From assembly GCA_046726235.1 (NCBI GenBank), contig JBKPAD010000010.1:496001-560000 (forward strand): a stretch of 64,000 nucleotides of DNA. The letters are read 5' to 3'. Origin of the DNA: Nitricoxidireducens sp046726235 (GTDB lineage Bacteria; Pseudomonadota; Gammaproteobacteria; Burkholderiales; Rhodocyclaceae). Shown here piece after piece: positions 25,803 to 33,984 of the stretch (positions are counted from its first letter, which is position 1; each line of letters starts with the position of its first letter). Below the pieces are notes generated by a model. The model did not search any database. It was not told where the DNA came from and saw only the letters and a program-made list of their open reading frames with translations. The position numbers were made by a program, and so were the translations under genes.

Positions 25803-26642
25803 TCAGGTGTTCGACGGCGTGAAAAAGCGTTGCTCCATTTCTTCGAGCCCCACGGTGTGCAGCAGTTCGCGCAGGCGCTCGCCGGGACGACGGCGCGGCA
25901 GGTCCTTGTAGCGGGCGACGATGAGTTCATTCTTCATCGAATGCTCCCAGCCCACCAGTTCGGTGACGGTGACTTGGTAGCCATGGGCCTCCAGTTGGAG
26001 GCAGCGCAGCACGTTGGTGAGCTGGCTGCCGAACTCGCGCGTGTGCAGCGGGTGCCGCCAGAGTTCGGTGAGCGGGCTTGCGGCCAGCGCCTGCCCCTTC
26101 TTCTTGCGCAGCGCCGCCGCCACTTCGGCCTGGCAGCACGGCACGACGACGATGAAGCGGGCCTGCCTGGCGAGCGCGAAGCGGATGGCGTCGTCGGTTG
26201 CGGTGTCGCAGGCGTGCAGCGCAGTGACGATGTCGACCTGCGCCGGCAGCAAGTCGCTGGCGATCGAGTCGGCGACCGAGAGATGGAGGAACGACATTCG
26301 TTCGAATGCCAGCCGCTGCGCCAGCGCGCGCGACTTCTCCACCAGTTCTGCGCGCGTTTCGATGCCGAAGATGCGCGAGGCGTCGTCGCGCGACTTGAAG
26401 AACAGGTCGTAGAGGATGAAGCCGAGGTAGGACTTCCCGGCGCCGTGGTCGACCAGCTGGACATCGTCCTTGTCCTGCCGTATTTCCTCGAGCAAGGGCT
26501 CGATGAACTGGTAGAGGTGATAGACCTGCTTCAGCTTGCGCCGGCTGTCCTGGTTCATCCTGCCGTCGCGCGTCAGGATGTGGAGTTCCTTCAGCAGTTC
26601 CAGCGACTGGCCGGGGCGGATTTCGTTGGCGCCTTCAGCCAT
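25803..26642 (-). CDS. SAM-dependent methyltransferase (Methyltransf_32-like)
   Basis: A 279-residue protein with a conserved N-terminal block (LELLKELHILTRDGRMNQD), SAM-binding VDHGAGKSYLGFIL (about 64-77) and TALHACDTATDDAI. A Cys-Cys pair follows in VVPCCQAE. This pattern matches methyltransferase domains related to the eukaryotic GSTCD C-terminus. The substrate is unknown, possibly RNA. Its ATG overlaps the tail of the ycaO gene in the alternative frame (ATGGCTGA), evidence for coupling to ycaO. Confidence 0.82.
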   Translation of the reverse strand: MAEGANEIRPGQSLELLKELHILTRDGRMNQDSRRKLKQVYHLYQFIEPLLEEIRQDKDDVQLVDHGAGKSYLGFILYDLFFKSRDDASRIFGIETRAELVEKSRALAQRLAFERMSFLHLSVADSIASDLLPAQVDIVTALHACDTATDDAIRFALARQARFIVVVPCCQAEVAAALRKKKGQALAASPLTELWRHPLHTREFGSQLTNVLRCLQLEAHGYQVTVTELVGWEHSMKNELIVARYKDLPRRRPGERLRELLHTVGLEEMEQRFFTPSNT

Positions 26643-28366
26643 GGGTCCGCTGCCTTTCCGGTTGCGCCTTCTCGTAGGCCGCCAGCAGCAGCCGGTGCAT
26701 TTCGCAGCCGTCCAGCCGTGCCCGGCGCATGCAGCCCGAAGAAGCGCCGCTCGCCGCGCAGCAGGGCTTCGGCCTGCTCAAGCGCGGCGGCGCCGTACAG
26801 GTGCTCGAGCGCACTGCGCGCCGGCGTCGAGCCATCCTGCAGCAAGGCTTCGACGCAGCGATAGGCGCGCCGGCGCTCGGGCGCCAGTTGCTCGAAGTGG
26901 CGCGCCCAGTCGCAGCCTTCGCGCGTCGCCTCCTCGTCGCCGCAGGCGAGCGCCAGCAGCGTCTTGAGTTCGCCGACGCGCAGGTCTTCCCACAGCGAGC
27001 CGGCATCCGGCGCCAGCCCGATGAGCGCAGCGACGGGACGCTGGTCGGCGATGCCGCGCTCGTTCAGCGCGTCGAGCAGTTGCGCGCATTCGTCGTCGTC
27101 AAGTTGCGGCAGGCGCAGGATGGCAGGACGAAGCTCGTTGGCGACGCTGTTGTTCTCCCATTCGAGCTCGTCGACGGGATAGATCTCCGACATGCCCGGC
27201 ACCAGGATGCGGCAGGCATAGACGCCGAGATGCGTGTAGTCCGCGACGTAGATGTCGTGGCCCATCTCGTGGATGCGCTCGACCAGCCAGGCGTGGTCGG
27301 CAGCCGTGGTGGTGTCGCTGAAGTTCCAGTCGGTGAAGGCAAAGTCGGGCTCGTCGCCGAGGAAGTTCCAGCTCAGGACGCCGCTCGAATCGACGAAGTG
27401 GATTTCGAGGTTGGGCGCCGCAGCGATTTCCTCGAGGTCGAAGCCGGGCTCGGGGAAGCCGCCCAGCGCATCGAGGGCGCGCCCTTGCAGCAACTCGGTG
27501 AGCGCGCGTTCGAGCGCGATCTCGATGCGCGGATGGGCGCCGAAACTGGCGAAGCAGCCGTGGTCCTGCGGATGCAGCAGGGTCACGTTCATCACCGGAT
27601 ACTGGCCGCCGAGCGAGGCGTCCTTGACCAGGATGCCGAAACCGGCGGCGCGCAAGGCGGCGATGCCGGCGGCGATGCGCGGCCAGCGGGCGATGACGTC
27701 GTCAGGCACGTCGGGCAGGCAGAGCCCCTCGGCGATGATGCGGAACTTGACGTGGCGCTCGAAGATCTCGGACAGTGCCTGGGCACGCGCCTCTTCACGC
27801 GTATTACCGGCCGACATGCCGTTGCTGACGTAGAGGTTGCCGATCACATTGACGGGGAACCAGACGCGCGCGCCGTCGCGCTGGCGCTCGAAGGGCAGCG
27901 CGCAGATGCCTCTTTCGGCGTTGCCGGAATTGAGGTCGACCAGCGCCGAGGCGTCGATGCTCTGCTCCGGGTTGTAGAAGTCATGCAGGTCAGGCGTCAG
28001 CAGTTCTTCCGGCCATGCGCCGTCCGCTTCCGGCTGGAACCATCGCTCGCCGGGGTAATGCACGAAGCTGCGCGTGGCGATGGATTCGCCGAGATAGTAG
28101 TGCGTCCAGAAGTAGTTGCAGGAGAGTCGCTCGAAGAACTCACCCAGCGCGCTCGCCTTCGCCGCCAGCCGCGAGGCGCCCTTGCCGTTCGTGAACAGCA
28201 GCGGGCAATCGCGATCGCGCACATGCACCGACCAGATGCCGTCGACCGGATTCAGCCAGGAACGCTCCTCGACATGGAATCCGAGGGCCGCCAATCGCCC
28301 CTGCATGGTGGCGATCGACGATTCGAGCGAGGCGTCCTTGCCCGCGATGCAGCTTTCGTTTTCCAT
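26591..28366 (-). CDS. ycaO: YcaO-like protein (S12 methylthiotransferase accessory type), frame-shifted tail
   Basis: A YcaO-fold ATP-dependent protein, 591 residues as read, near the 586 of E. coli YcaO, which helps RimO methylthiolate ribosomal protein S12. ATP-binding features include NGKGASRLAAKASALGEFFE, NTREEARAQALSEIFERHVK and RALTELLQGR. The start MENESCIAG has GAGGTG upstream. The last 30-40 residues look wrong: after FFGLHAPG the open frame becomes Ala/Gly-rich. One base shift restores a normal-looking end (RLDGCEMHRLLLAAYEKAQ) that stops at 26635 and overlaps the next ATG. So one extra base near 26718-26724, or a sequencing error, is likely. Confidence 0.85.
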   Translation of the reverse strand: MENESCIAGKDASLESSIATMQGRLAALGFHVEERSWLNPVDGIWSVHVRDRDCPLLFTNGKGASRLAAKASALGEFFERLSCNYFWTHYYLGESIATRSFVHYPGERWFQPEADGAWPEELLTPDLHDFYNPEQSIDASALVDLNSGNAERGICALPFERQRDGARVWFPVNVIGNLYVSNGMSAGNTREEARAQALSEIFERHVKFRIIAEGLCLPDVPDDVIARWPRIAAGIAALRAAGFGILVKDASLGGQYPVMNVTLLHPQDHGCFASFGAHPRIEIALERALTELLQGRALDALGGFPEPGFDLEEIAAAPNLEIHFVDSSGVLSWNFLGDEPDFAFTDWNFSDTTTAADHAWLVERIHEMGHDIYVADYTHLGVYACRILVPGMSEIYPVDELEWENNSVANELRPAILRLPQLDDDECAQLLDALNERGIADQRPVAALIGLAPDAGSLWEDLRVGELKTLLALACGDEEATREGCDWARHFEQLAPERRRAYRCVEALLQDGSTPARSALEHLYGAAALEQAEALLRGERRFFGLHAPGTAGRLRNAPAAAGGLREGATGKAADPWLKAPTKSAPASRWNC

Positions 28367-28411
28367 CCGCGACACCTCGCCTGACTGCCCTGCCGGGGCC
28401 AAGGAATGAAA

Positions 28412-28441
28412 AAGGGTTTCAGCCTTTCGACTGAAACCCTT
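28412..28441 (-). terminator. Rho-independent terminator of tRNA-Pro
   Basis: An 11-bp stem (AAGGGTTTCAG with CTGAAACCCTT) and an 8-base loop are followed on the minus strand by a run of five T. It lies 8 bases after the tRNA-Pro end and before ycaO. Confidence 0.88.
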
Positions 28442-28449
28442 GGTATTAC

Positions 28450-28527
<78 letters not shown>

Positions 28528-28569
28528 CACGAGGCCGCGATTATAGCAGCGCTTCCGTGCCCGTGCCGT

Positions 28570-28953
28570 TCAGGCGCGCAGAAATTCGATGATGCTGGCG
28601 AGTTCCGCGCGCAGCGACAGCGGCGTGAGCATCGCGTTGGCCGGCGGCGTCTCGCGCACGACGTCGGTGGTCGCCTTGACGGGCGATTCCTCGAGCCGGT
28701 TGCGCGCACCGCTGATCGTGAACCCCTCCTGGTAGAGCAGTTCGCGGATGCGGCGCACCAGCAGGACTTCGTGATGCTGGTAGTAGCGGCGGTTGCCGCG
28801 GCGCTTAACCGGCCGCAACTGCGTGAATTCCTGCTCCCAGTAGCGCAGCACGTGCGGCTTGACGCCGCACAGCTCGCTGACTTCGCCGATGGTGAAGTAG
28901 CGCTTCGCCGGGATCGGCGGCAGCTCTTCCTTACTGGGCGCGTGCGTCGCCAT
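28570..28953 (-). CDS. MerR family transcriptional regulator
   Basis: A 127-residue protein with a MerR-type winged helix (RYFTIGEVSELCGVKPHVLRYWEQEF, then RRYYQHHEVLLVRRI) and a short coiled C-terminus without the cysteines of metal-sensing MerR proteins. This is the MerR-like gene that regularly follows ihfA in proteobacteria; its target is unknown. The start is ATG at 28953, inside the end of ihfA (23 bases overlap). It is the last protein gene of the thrS-ihfA block. Confidence 0.9.
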   Translation of the reverse strand: MATHAPSKEELPPIPAKRYFTIGEVSELCGVKPHVLRYWEQEFTQLRPVKRRGNRRYYQHHEVLLVRRIRELLYQEGFTISGARNRLEESPVKATTDVVRETPPANAMLTPLSLRAELASIIEFLRA

Positions 28954-29242
28954 GGAGTTCGAGGGTCTCGACCGTGGACTTGAGCTTCTGGCTGGCGTGG
29001 AAGGTGACGACGCGGCGCGCGGTGATCGGGATCTCTTCGCCGGTCTTCGGATTGCGGCCGGGGCGCTGCGGCTTGTCGCGCAGCTGGAAATTGCCGAAGC
29101 CGGAGAGCTTGACGCTGTCGCCCTTTTCGAGCGAGGTACGCACTTCCTCGAAGAAGGCCTCGACCATGTCTTTCGCTTCGCGCTTGTTGAGCCCAACCTT
29201 TTCGAACAACAGGTCGGCGAGTTCCGCCTTGGTCAGCGTCAT
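28931..29242 (-). CDS. ihfA: Integration host factor subunit alpha
   Basis: A 103-residue HU/IHF-family DNA-bending protein: LTKAELADLLFEKVGLNK, GFGNFQLRDKPQRPGRNPKTG (the beta-arm that inserts in the minor groove) and the C-terminal helix FHASQKLKSTVE. It forms a heterodimer with IhfB. The start MTLTKAEL is preferred to an ATG two codons earlier because GGGGA lies at better distance from it. It directly follows pheT, as in most proteobacteria. Confidence 0.95.
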   Translation of the reverse strand: MTLTKAELADLLFEKVGLNKREAKDMVEAFFEEVRTSLEKGDSVKLSGFGNFQLRDKPQRPGRNPKTGEEIPITARRVVTFHASQKLKSTVETLELHGDARAQ

Positions 29243-29261
29243 TGTCATTCCCCGGAGCTTC

Positions 29262-31640
29262 TTATTGGCGCAGTGTGGCGCCGAATTCCTTGCCTGCGGC
29301 TTCGACCAGCCGGGCCATGGCGGCATCGACTTCCCCGTCCGCCAAAGTGCGTTCAGTATCTTGCATAACTACCCGGAACGCAAGGCTTTTCTTGCCTTCA
29401 GGCAGTCCCTTGCCCTGGAACACGTCGAACAATTCGATGCCGCGGACACCCGCTGCGGCGGCCCCGCGCATGACGTCGAGCAGAGGCTGCAGCGGCTGAT
29501 CCTGGGCGACCACGAGCGCGAGGTCGCGCGTCACGGACGGGAAGCGCGAGACGGTTTCGTAAGCGGGCATCGGCAGCGCGAGCAACGCGTCGAGGTCGAT
29601 CTCGAAAACGACCGGGGCGGTGCCGAGCTCGTACTTCTGCACCCACAGCGGATGCAGTTCGCCGACCACGCCGATGGGCAGATCGTCCAGGATCACGTTG
29701 GCGGCGCGGCCGGGATGCAGCGCCGGGTGCTGCGCCTTCTCGAAGCGCAGGGTTCGGCCGCCGAACAGGGCCTCGAGGTCGCCCTTGAGGTCGTAGAAGT
29801 CGACCTTGCGCGTGGCCTCGCCCCACTGTTCGGGGCTGGCGCTGCCGGCGGCGAGCGCAGCCAGGCGCAGGGGCTGGCGGAAACCCGAAACGACGCCGGC
29901 AGCGGCATCGCGCAGGAAGCAGCGGCCGACCTCGAAGGCGCGCACGCGGTCGCACTGGCGCTTGCGGTTGGCGACCAGCGTGCCGACGAGACCGCCGATC
30001 AGGCTGGTGCGCATCACACCCATCTGGCTGGCGATCGGATTGGCGAGGCGGATCGGCGAGGCGTTGCCGGAGAAATCGGCTTCCCACGCAGCTTCGACGA
30101 AGCTGAAGTTGACGACCTCGTGGAAGCCGCGGGCGGCCATCAGGCGGCGCGCCTGCATCGGGCTGCGGCGCGTCTCCGCGACCGGCAGCATGGCGAGGCG
30201 GCCGTGCGGCGGCACGGCGGGAATGTTGTCGTAACCGTGCAGGCGGGCGATTTCCTCGATCAGGTCTTCCTCGATCGCCATGTCGAAGCGATGCGACGGC
30301 GGCGTGACGACGAAGTCGTTGCCCTTGCGCTCGAACGGGAAACCGAGGCCCTGCAGGATCTTCTCGACTTGCGTCGCATCGAGGGCGATGCCGAGCACGC
30401 TGGCCGCGCGGGCGCTGCGCAACGTGATCGGCGCGCGCTTGGGCAGCTTGTCCGCGGCGACGGTCTCGACGACCGGCCCCGGCTTGCCGCCACAGATGTC
30501 AACGATGAGTTGCGTCGCACGCTCGATGGCGCGGCGCTGGAGTTCGAAATCGACGCCGCGCTCGTAGCGGTAGGAAGCGTCCGACGAGAAGCCGAGCGCG
30601 CGCGCCTTGCCGGCGATGGCGTCGGGCGCGAAGAAGGCGCTCTCGAGGAACAGGTCGGTCGTGGCGTCGGTGATGCCGCTGTGCTCGCCGCCCATGATGC
30701 CGGCCATGGCGAGCGCCTTGGCATCGTCGGCGATCAGCGCGGTGTCGGCGGACGGCGTGACGGTCTGCTCGTTGAGCAGCAGCAGCTGTTCGCCGGCCTG
30801 GGGGTAACGAACGTGGATTGCGCCGGAAAGCTCCGCATCGTCGAAGGCGTGCAGCGGCTGCCCGAGCTCGAGCATGATGTAGTTGGTGACGTCGACGAGC
30901 GCCGAGATCGAGCGCACGCCGCAACGCTCGATGCGCTGCTTGATCCAGTCGGGCGTCGGCGCCTTGGCGTTCACGCCGCGCACGATGCGGCCGCAGTAGC
31001 GCGGGCAGGCGGCGGGCGCGTCGAGCACGATCGCGCGCTTGTCGTCATGGACGGCGGCCACGGCTTCGTTGGCCGGCAACTTGAGCGGCGCGCCGGTCAG
31101 CGCGGCGACTTCGCGCGCGATGCCGGACAGCGACAGGCAGTCGGCGCGGTTCGGCGTCAGCTTGAGGGTGATCAGCGTGTCGTCGAGGTTCAGGTAATCG
31201 CGCACGCTCTTGCCGAGCGGTGCATCGGCCGGCAGCGGCATCAGGCCGCCGTGGTCCTCGGAAAGACCGAGTTCGCGCGCCGAGCACAGCATGCCGAAGC
31301 TCTCGACGCCCCGCACCTTGGCGCGCTTGATCTCGATGCCCGGCAGCTTGGCGCCGACCAGCGCGCAGGGCACGACCATGTCGGGCGCGACGTTCGGCGC
31401 GCCGCAGACGATCTGCAGCACGCCATGCTCGCCGGTGTCGACCTTGCACAGCTTGAGCTTGTCGGCGTCGGGATGCTTTTCGGTCGACAGCACGCGGGCG
31501 ACGACGATATTCGAGAAGGCGGGAGCGACGGGCTTCGTCTCCTCGACCTCGAGGCCGGCCATGGTCAGCAGATGACAGAGTTCTTCCGTCGACAGCGGCG
31601 GATCGACGAGGGCGCGCAGCCAGGATTCGGGAAATTGCAT
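29262..31640 (-). CDS. pheT: Phenylalanine-tRNA ligase subunit beta
   Basis: A 792-residue subunit: N-terminal region with a tRNA-binding OB fold (IVVARVLSTEKHPDADKLKLC, about 46-66), B3/B4 domain, B5 domain (RSARAASVLGIALDATQVEKIL), the catalytic-like core and a C-terminal FDX-ACB domain (RFPSVTRDLALVVAQDQPL). The length matches the family. It works as an alpha2-beta2 tetramer with PheS, whose gene ends 10 bases upstream. It is followed by ihfA. Confidence 0.97.
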   Translation of the reverse strand: MQFPESWLRALVDPPLSTEELCHLLTMAGLEVEETKPVAPAFSNIVVARVLSTEKHPDADKLKLCKVDTGEHGVLQIVCGAPNVAPDMVVPCALVGAKLPGIEIKRAKVRGVESFGMLCSARELGLSEDHGGLMPLPADAPLGKSVRDYLNLDDTLITLKLTPNRADCLSLSGIAREVAALTGAPLKLPANEAVAAVHDDKRAIVLDAPAACPRYCGRIVRGVNAKAPTPDWIKQRIERCGVRSISALVDVTNYIMLELGQPLHAFDDAELSGAIHVRYPQAGEQLLLLNEQTVTPSADTALIADDAKALAMAGIMGGEHSGITDATTDLFLESAFFAPDAIAGKARALGFSSDASYRYERGVDFELQRRAIERATQLIVDICGGKPGPVVETVAADKLPKRAPITLRSARAASVLGIALDATQVEKILQGLGFPFERKGNDFVVTPPSHRFDMAIEEDLIEEIARLHGYDNIPAVPPHGRLAMLPVAETRRSPMQARRLMAARGFHEVVNFSFVEAAWEADFSGNASPIRLANPIASQMGVMRTSLIGGLVGTLVANRKRQCDRVRAFEVGRCFLRDAAAGVVSGFRQPLRLAALAAGSASPEQWGEATRKVDFYDLKGDLEALFGGRTLRFEKAQHPALHPGRAANVILDDLPIGVVGELHPLWVQKYELGTAPVVFEIDLDALLALPMPAYETVSRFPSVTRDLALVVAQDQPLQPLLDVMRGAAAAGVRGIELFDVFQGKGLPEGKKSLAFRVVMQDTERTLADGEVDAAMARLVEAAGKEFGATLRQ

Positions 31641-31650
31641 GTGTCGGCGC

Positions 31651-32697
31651 TCAGTGGAACTGCGAGAGGAAACGCAGGTCGCCTTCGAAGAACAGGCGCA
31701 GGTCGTCGATGCCGTAGCGAAGCATGGTCAGGCGATCCGGCCCCATGCCGAAGGCGAAGCCGGTGTACTTCTCGGGATCGATGCCGCCGAAACGCAGCAC
31801 GTTCGGATGCACCATGCCGCAGCCGGCGATCTCCAGCCAGCGCCCCTCGAGCGCGCCGCTCATGAAGGCGACGTCGATTTCGGCGGACGGCTCGGTGAAG
31901 GGAAAGAAGGAGGGGCGGAAGCGGACCTTGAGGTCGTCGCTCTCGAAGAAGCGGCGCAGGAAGTCGGCGACGATGCCCTTCAGGTCGGCGAAGCTCACGT
32001 TCTCGCCGACCCACAGGCCTTCGACCTGATGGAACATCGGCGAGTGCGTGGCGTCGGAATCGACGCGATACACGCGGCCCGGCGCGATGACGCGAATCTC
32101 GGGCATGCGCTCGAGGTGCTTGTGCTTGTCGACGTGGGCGAGCATGTGGCGCACCTGCACCGGGCTGGTGTGGGTGCGCAGCAGCACGTCCTCCTGCACC
32201 CTGCCCGCTTCGTCGAGCAGATAGAAGGTGTCGTGCATGGAGCGCGCCGGATGGTTCTCCGGCGTGTTCAGCGCGGTGAAGTTGTGCCAGTCGGTCTCGA
32301 TCTCGGGTCCGTCGGCGACCTCGAAGCCGATCGAGCGGAACAGCTGCTCGATGCGGTCGAGCGTGCGCATCACCGGATGCAGCGTGCCGACGCTCTGCTT
32401 GCGGCCCGGCAGCGTGACGTCGAGCGCCTCGGCGGCGAGCTGCGACGCGAGTTGCGCGTGGCGCAAGGCTTCGCGGCGCGCGGTCAGCGCGGCCTCAACC
32501 TTTTCCTTGGCGACGTTGATGGCTGCGCCGGCGGCCTTGCGCTCTTCCGGCGCCAGCTTGCCGAGGCCCTTGAGCAGCGCCGTCAGCGAACCGTCCTTGC
32601 CGAGGTAGCGCGCCTTGGCTTCCTCGAGCTTTGCGGGTTCCGTTGCGGCGCCGAACTCGGCCGAGGCCGAGGCGACTAGTTGGTCGAGATTGTCCAT
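31651..32697 (-). CDS. pheS: Phenylalanine-tRNA ligase subunit alpha
   Basis: A 348-residue class II synthetase subunit. The N-terminal coiled coil has LYLGKDGS-like RYLGKDGSLTALL. Motif 2 is IRVIAPGRVYRVDSDATHSPMF and motif 3 GFAFGMGPDRLTMLRYG. The start MDNLDQLVASASAEF matches the family. Unusually, no Shine-Dalgarno precedes it: an intrinsic-terminator hairpin with six T ends only about 8 bases before the ATG. Expression may therefore depend on read-through or attenuation. Confidence 0.96.
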   Translation of the reverse strand: MDNLDQLVASASAEFGAATEPAKLEEAKARYLGKDGSLTALLKGLGKLAPEERKAAGAAINVAKEKVEAALTARREALRHAQLASQLAAEALDVTLPGRKQSVGTLHPVMRTLDRIEQLFRSIGFEVADGPEIETDWHNFTALNTPENHPARSMHDTFYLLDEAGRVQEDVLLRTHTSPVQVRHMLAHVDKHKHLERMPEIRVIAPGRVYRVDSDATHSPMFHQVEGLWVGENVSFADLKGIVADFLRRFFESDDLKVRFRPSFFPFTEPSAEIDVAFMSGALEGRWLEIAGCGMVHPNVLRFGGIDPEKYTGFAFGMGPDRLTMLRYGIDDLRLFFEGDLRFLSQFH

Positions 32698-32705
32698 GTG
32701 TGCAC

Positions 32706-32731
32706 AAAAAAGGAGGCCGAAGCCTCCTTTT
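32706..32731 (-). terminator. Intrinsic terminator/attenuator between rplT and pheS
   Basis: On the minus strand, AAAAGGAGGC-TTCG-GCCTCCTTTTTT: a stem with a stable UUCG tetraloop and a U6 tail. It sits 16 bases after the rplT stop and ends about 8 bases before the pheS ATG. It can end rplT transcripts and would control how much pheST is transcribed. Confidence 0.85.
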
Positions 32732-32747
32732 CCGGAAGTACCGTCTG

Positions 32748-33104
32748 TTACTGGAGCTTGGCCTTGGCCTGGTTCGCCAGCGCGGCGAAAGCCGGCTTGT
32801 CGAACACCGCCAGATCGGCGAGCACCTTGCGGTCGACCTCGATGGACGCCTTCTTCAGGCCGTTCATCAGCGTGCTGTACTTGAGACCCAGCTCGCGGGC
32901 GGCGGCGTTGATACGGGCAATCCAGAGGGCGCGGAACTGGCGCTTGCGTTGGCGACGGTCACGGTACTGGTACTGTCCCGCCTTCATCACCGCTTCTTTG
33001 GCGATGCGATAGACGGTCGAGCGACGGCCGCGGTAACCCTTGGCCTGGACGAGAATCTTCTTGTGGCGCGCGCGCGCCGTTACACCGCGTTTGACTCTAG
33101 GCAT
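32748..33104 (-). CDS. rplT: 50S ribosomal protein L20
   Basis: A 118-residue protein with the highly basic N-terminal arm (MPRVKRGVTARARHKKILVQ) and globular C-terminal domain typical of L20, which binds 23S rRNA early in assembly. It lies 12 bases after rpmI. In E. coli L20 represses its own operon by binding the mRNA; I see no clear operator here. Confidence 0.97.
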   Translation of the reverse strand: MPRVKRGVTARARHKKILVQAKGYRGRRSTVYRIAKEAVMKAGQYQYRDRRQRKRQFRALWIARINAAARELGLKYSTLMNGLKKASIEVDRKVLADLAVFDKPAFAALANQAKAKLQ

Positions 33105-33116
33105 GGTGTCGGCTCC

Positions 33117-33314
33117 TTAAGCGTTGGGAAGCATCGCGCGCACGGACTTGACGTCGGACGCGTGGATGTCCTGCACGCCGCGCAGCTGGCGCTTGCTCTT
33201 GGTGGTCTTTTTGGTGAGGATGTGGCGCTTGAACGCGCACGAGCGCTTGATGCTGCCGCTGCCACGCACTTTGAAGCGCTTGGCGGCACCGCTCTTCGTC
33301 TTCATCTTCGGCAT
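33117..33314 (-). CDS. rpmI: 50S ribosomal protein L35
   Basis: A 65-residue basic protein: MPKMKTKSGAAKRFKVRGSG start and KRQLRGVQDIHASDVKSV end, both standard for L35. The start is set by the family N-terminus and AGGAGATC just upstream. It lies between infC and rplT as expected. Confidence 0.96.
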   Translation of the reverse strand: MPKMKTKSGAAKRFKVRGSGSIKRSCAFKRHILTKKTTKSKRQLRGVQDIHASDVKSVRAMLPNA

Positions 33315-33428
33315 CGAAGATCTCCTTATGACACGGTAGCCAGGTGTTCCCCACCTCGGGGATGCTTGATGACCTGCAACCGCTTGTATCGTCCGCACCC
33401 GCCTTGCGGCCGGCGCGAACCGAATTCT

Positions 33429-33956
33429 CTATTTGACCTGCTTCTTGGTCGGTGCGATCACCATGACCAGTTGCCGGCCTTCCATCTTCGGGAACTGCTC
33501 GACCGTTCCCACTTCCTCGAGATCGGCCTTGATGCGTTCCAGCATGCGGATACCGAACTCCTGGTGCGCCATCTCGCGTCCGCGGAAACGCAAGGTGATC
33601 TTCGCCTTGTCGCCTTCCTGCAGAAACTTGATCAGGTTGCGCAGCTTGATCGAGTAGTCGTTGTCGTCGGTACCGGGCCGGAATTTCACTTCCTTGACCT
33701 GGATCTGCTTCTGCTTCAGCTTCGCATCATGGGCGCGCTTCGCCTCCTGATACTTGAACTTGCCGAAGTCCATGATCTTGCAGACCGGCGGCGCCGCCAG
33801 CGGCGCTATTTCCACCAGATCGACGCCTGCCTCTTCCGCCAATGCCAGTGCCTGTCGCACCGGCACGATTCCCAGCTGTTCACCTTCGATACCGACCAGA
33901 CGAACTTCCGGGGCGGTGATTTCCTCGTTGAGGCGCTGCGTCTTCTCCTGAGCTAT
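33429..33956 (-). CDS. infC: Translation initiation factor IF-3, with AUA start codon
   Basis: A 175-residue IF-3: N-domain (EEITAPEVRLVGIEGEQLGI), linker, C-domain (KLRNLIKFLQEGDKAKITLRFRGREMAH). The start is placed at ATA (33956-33954). GGAG lies 9 bases before it, the family N-terminus (IAQEKTQRLNEEI) begins there, and the first upstream ATG is inside thrS. Non-AUG starts such as AUU let IF-3 repress its own synthesis by discriminating against abnormal initiation codons, and AUA can serve the same role. It follows thrS by 28 bases that are rich in T. Confidence 0.94.
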   Translation of the reverse strand: MAQEKTQRLNEEITAPEVRLVGIEGEQLGIVPVRQALALAEEAGVDLVEIAPLAAPPVCKIMDFGKFKYQEAKRAHDAKLKQKQIQVKEVKFRPGTDDNDYSIKLRNLIKFLQEGDKAKITLRFRGREMAHQEFGIRMLERIKADLEEVGTVEQFPKMEGRQLVMVIAPTKKQVK

Positions 33957-33984
33957 GGTGCGTTTCTCCAAAAAATTAAAAAAA

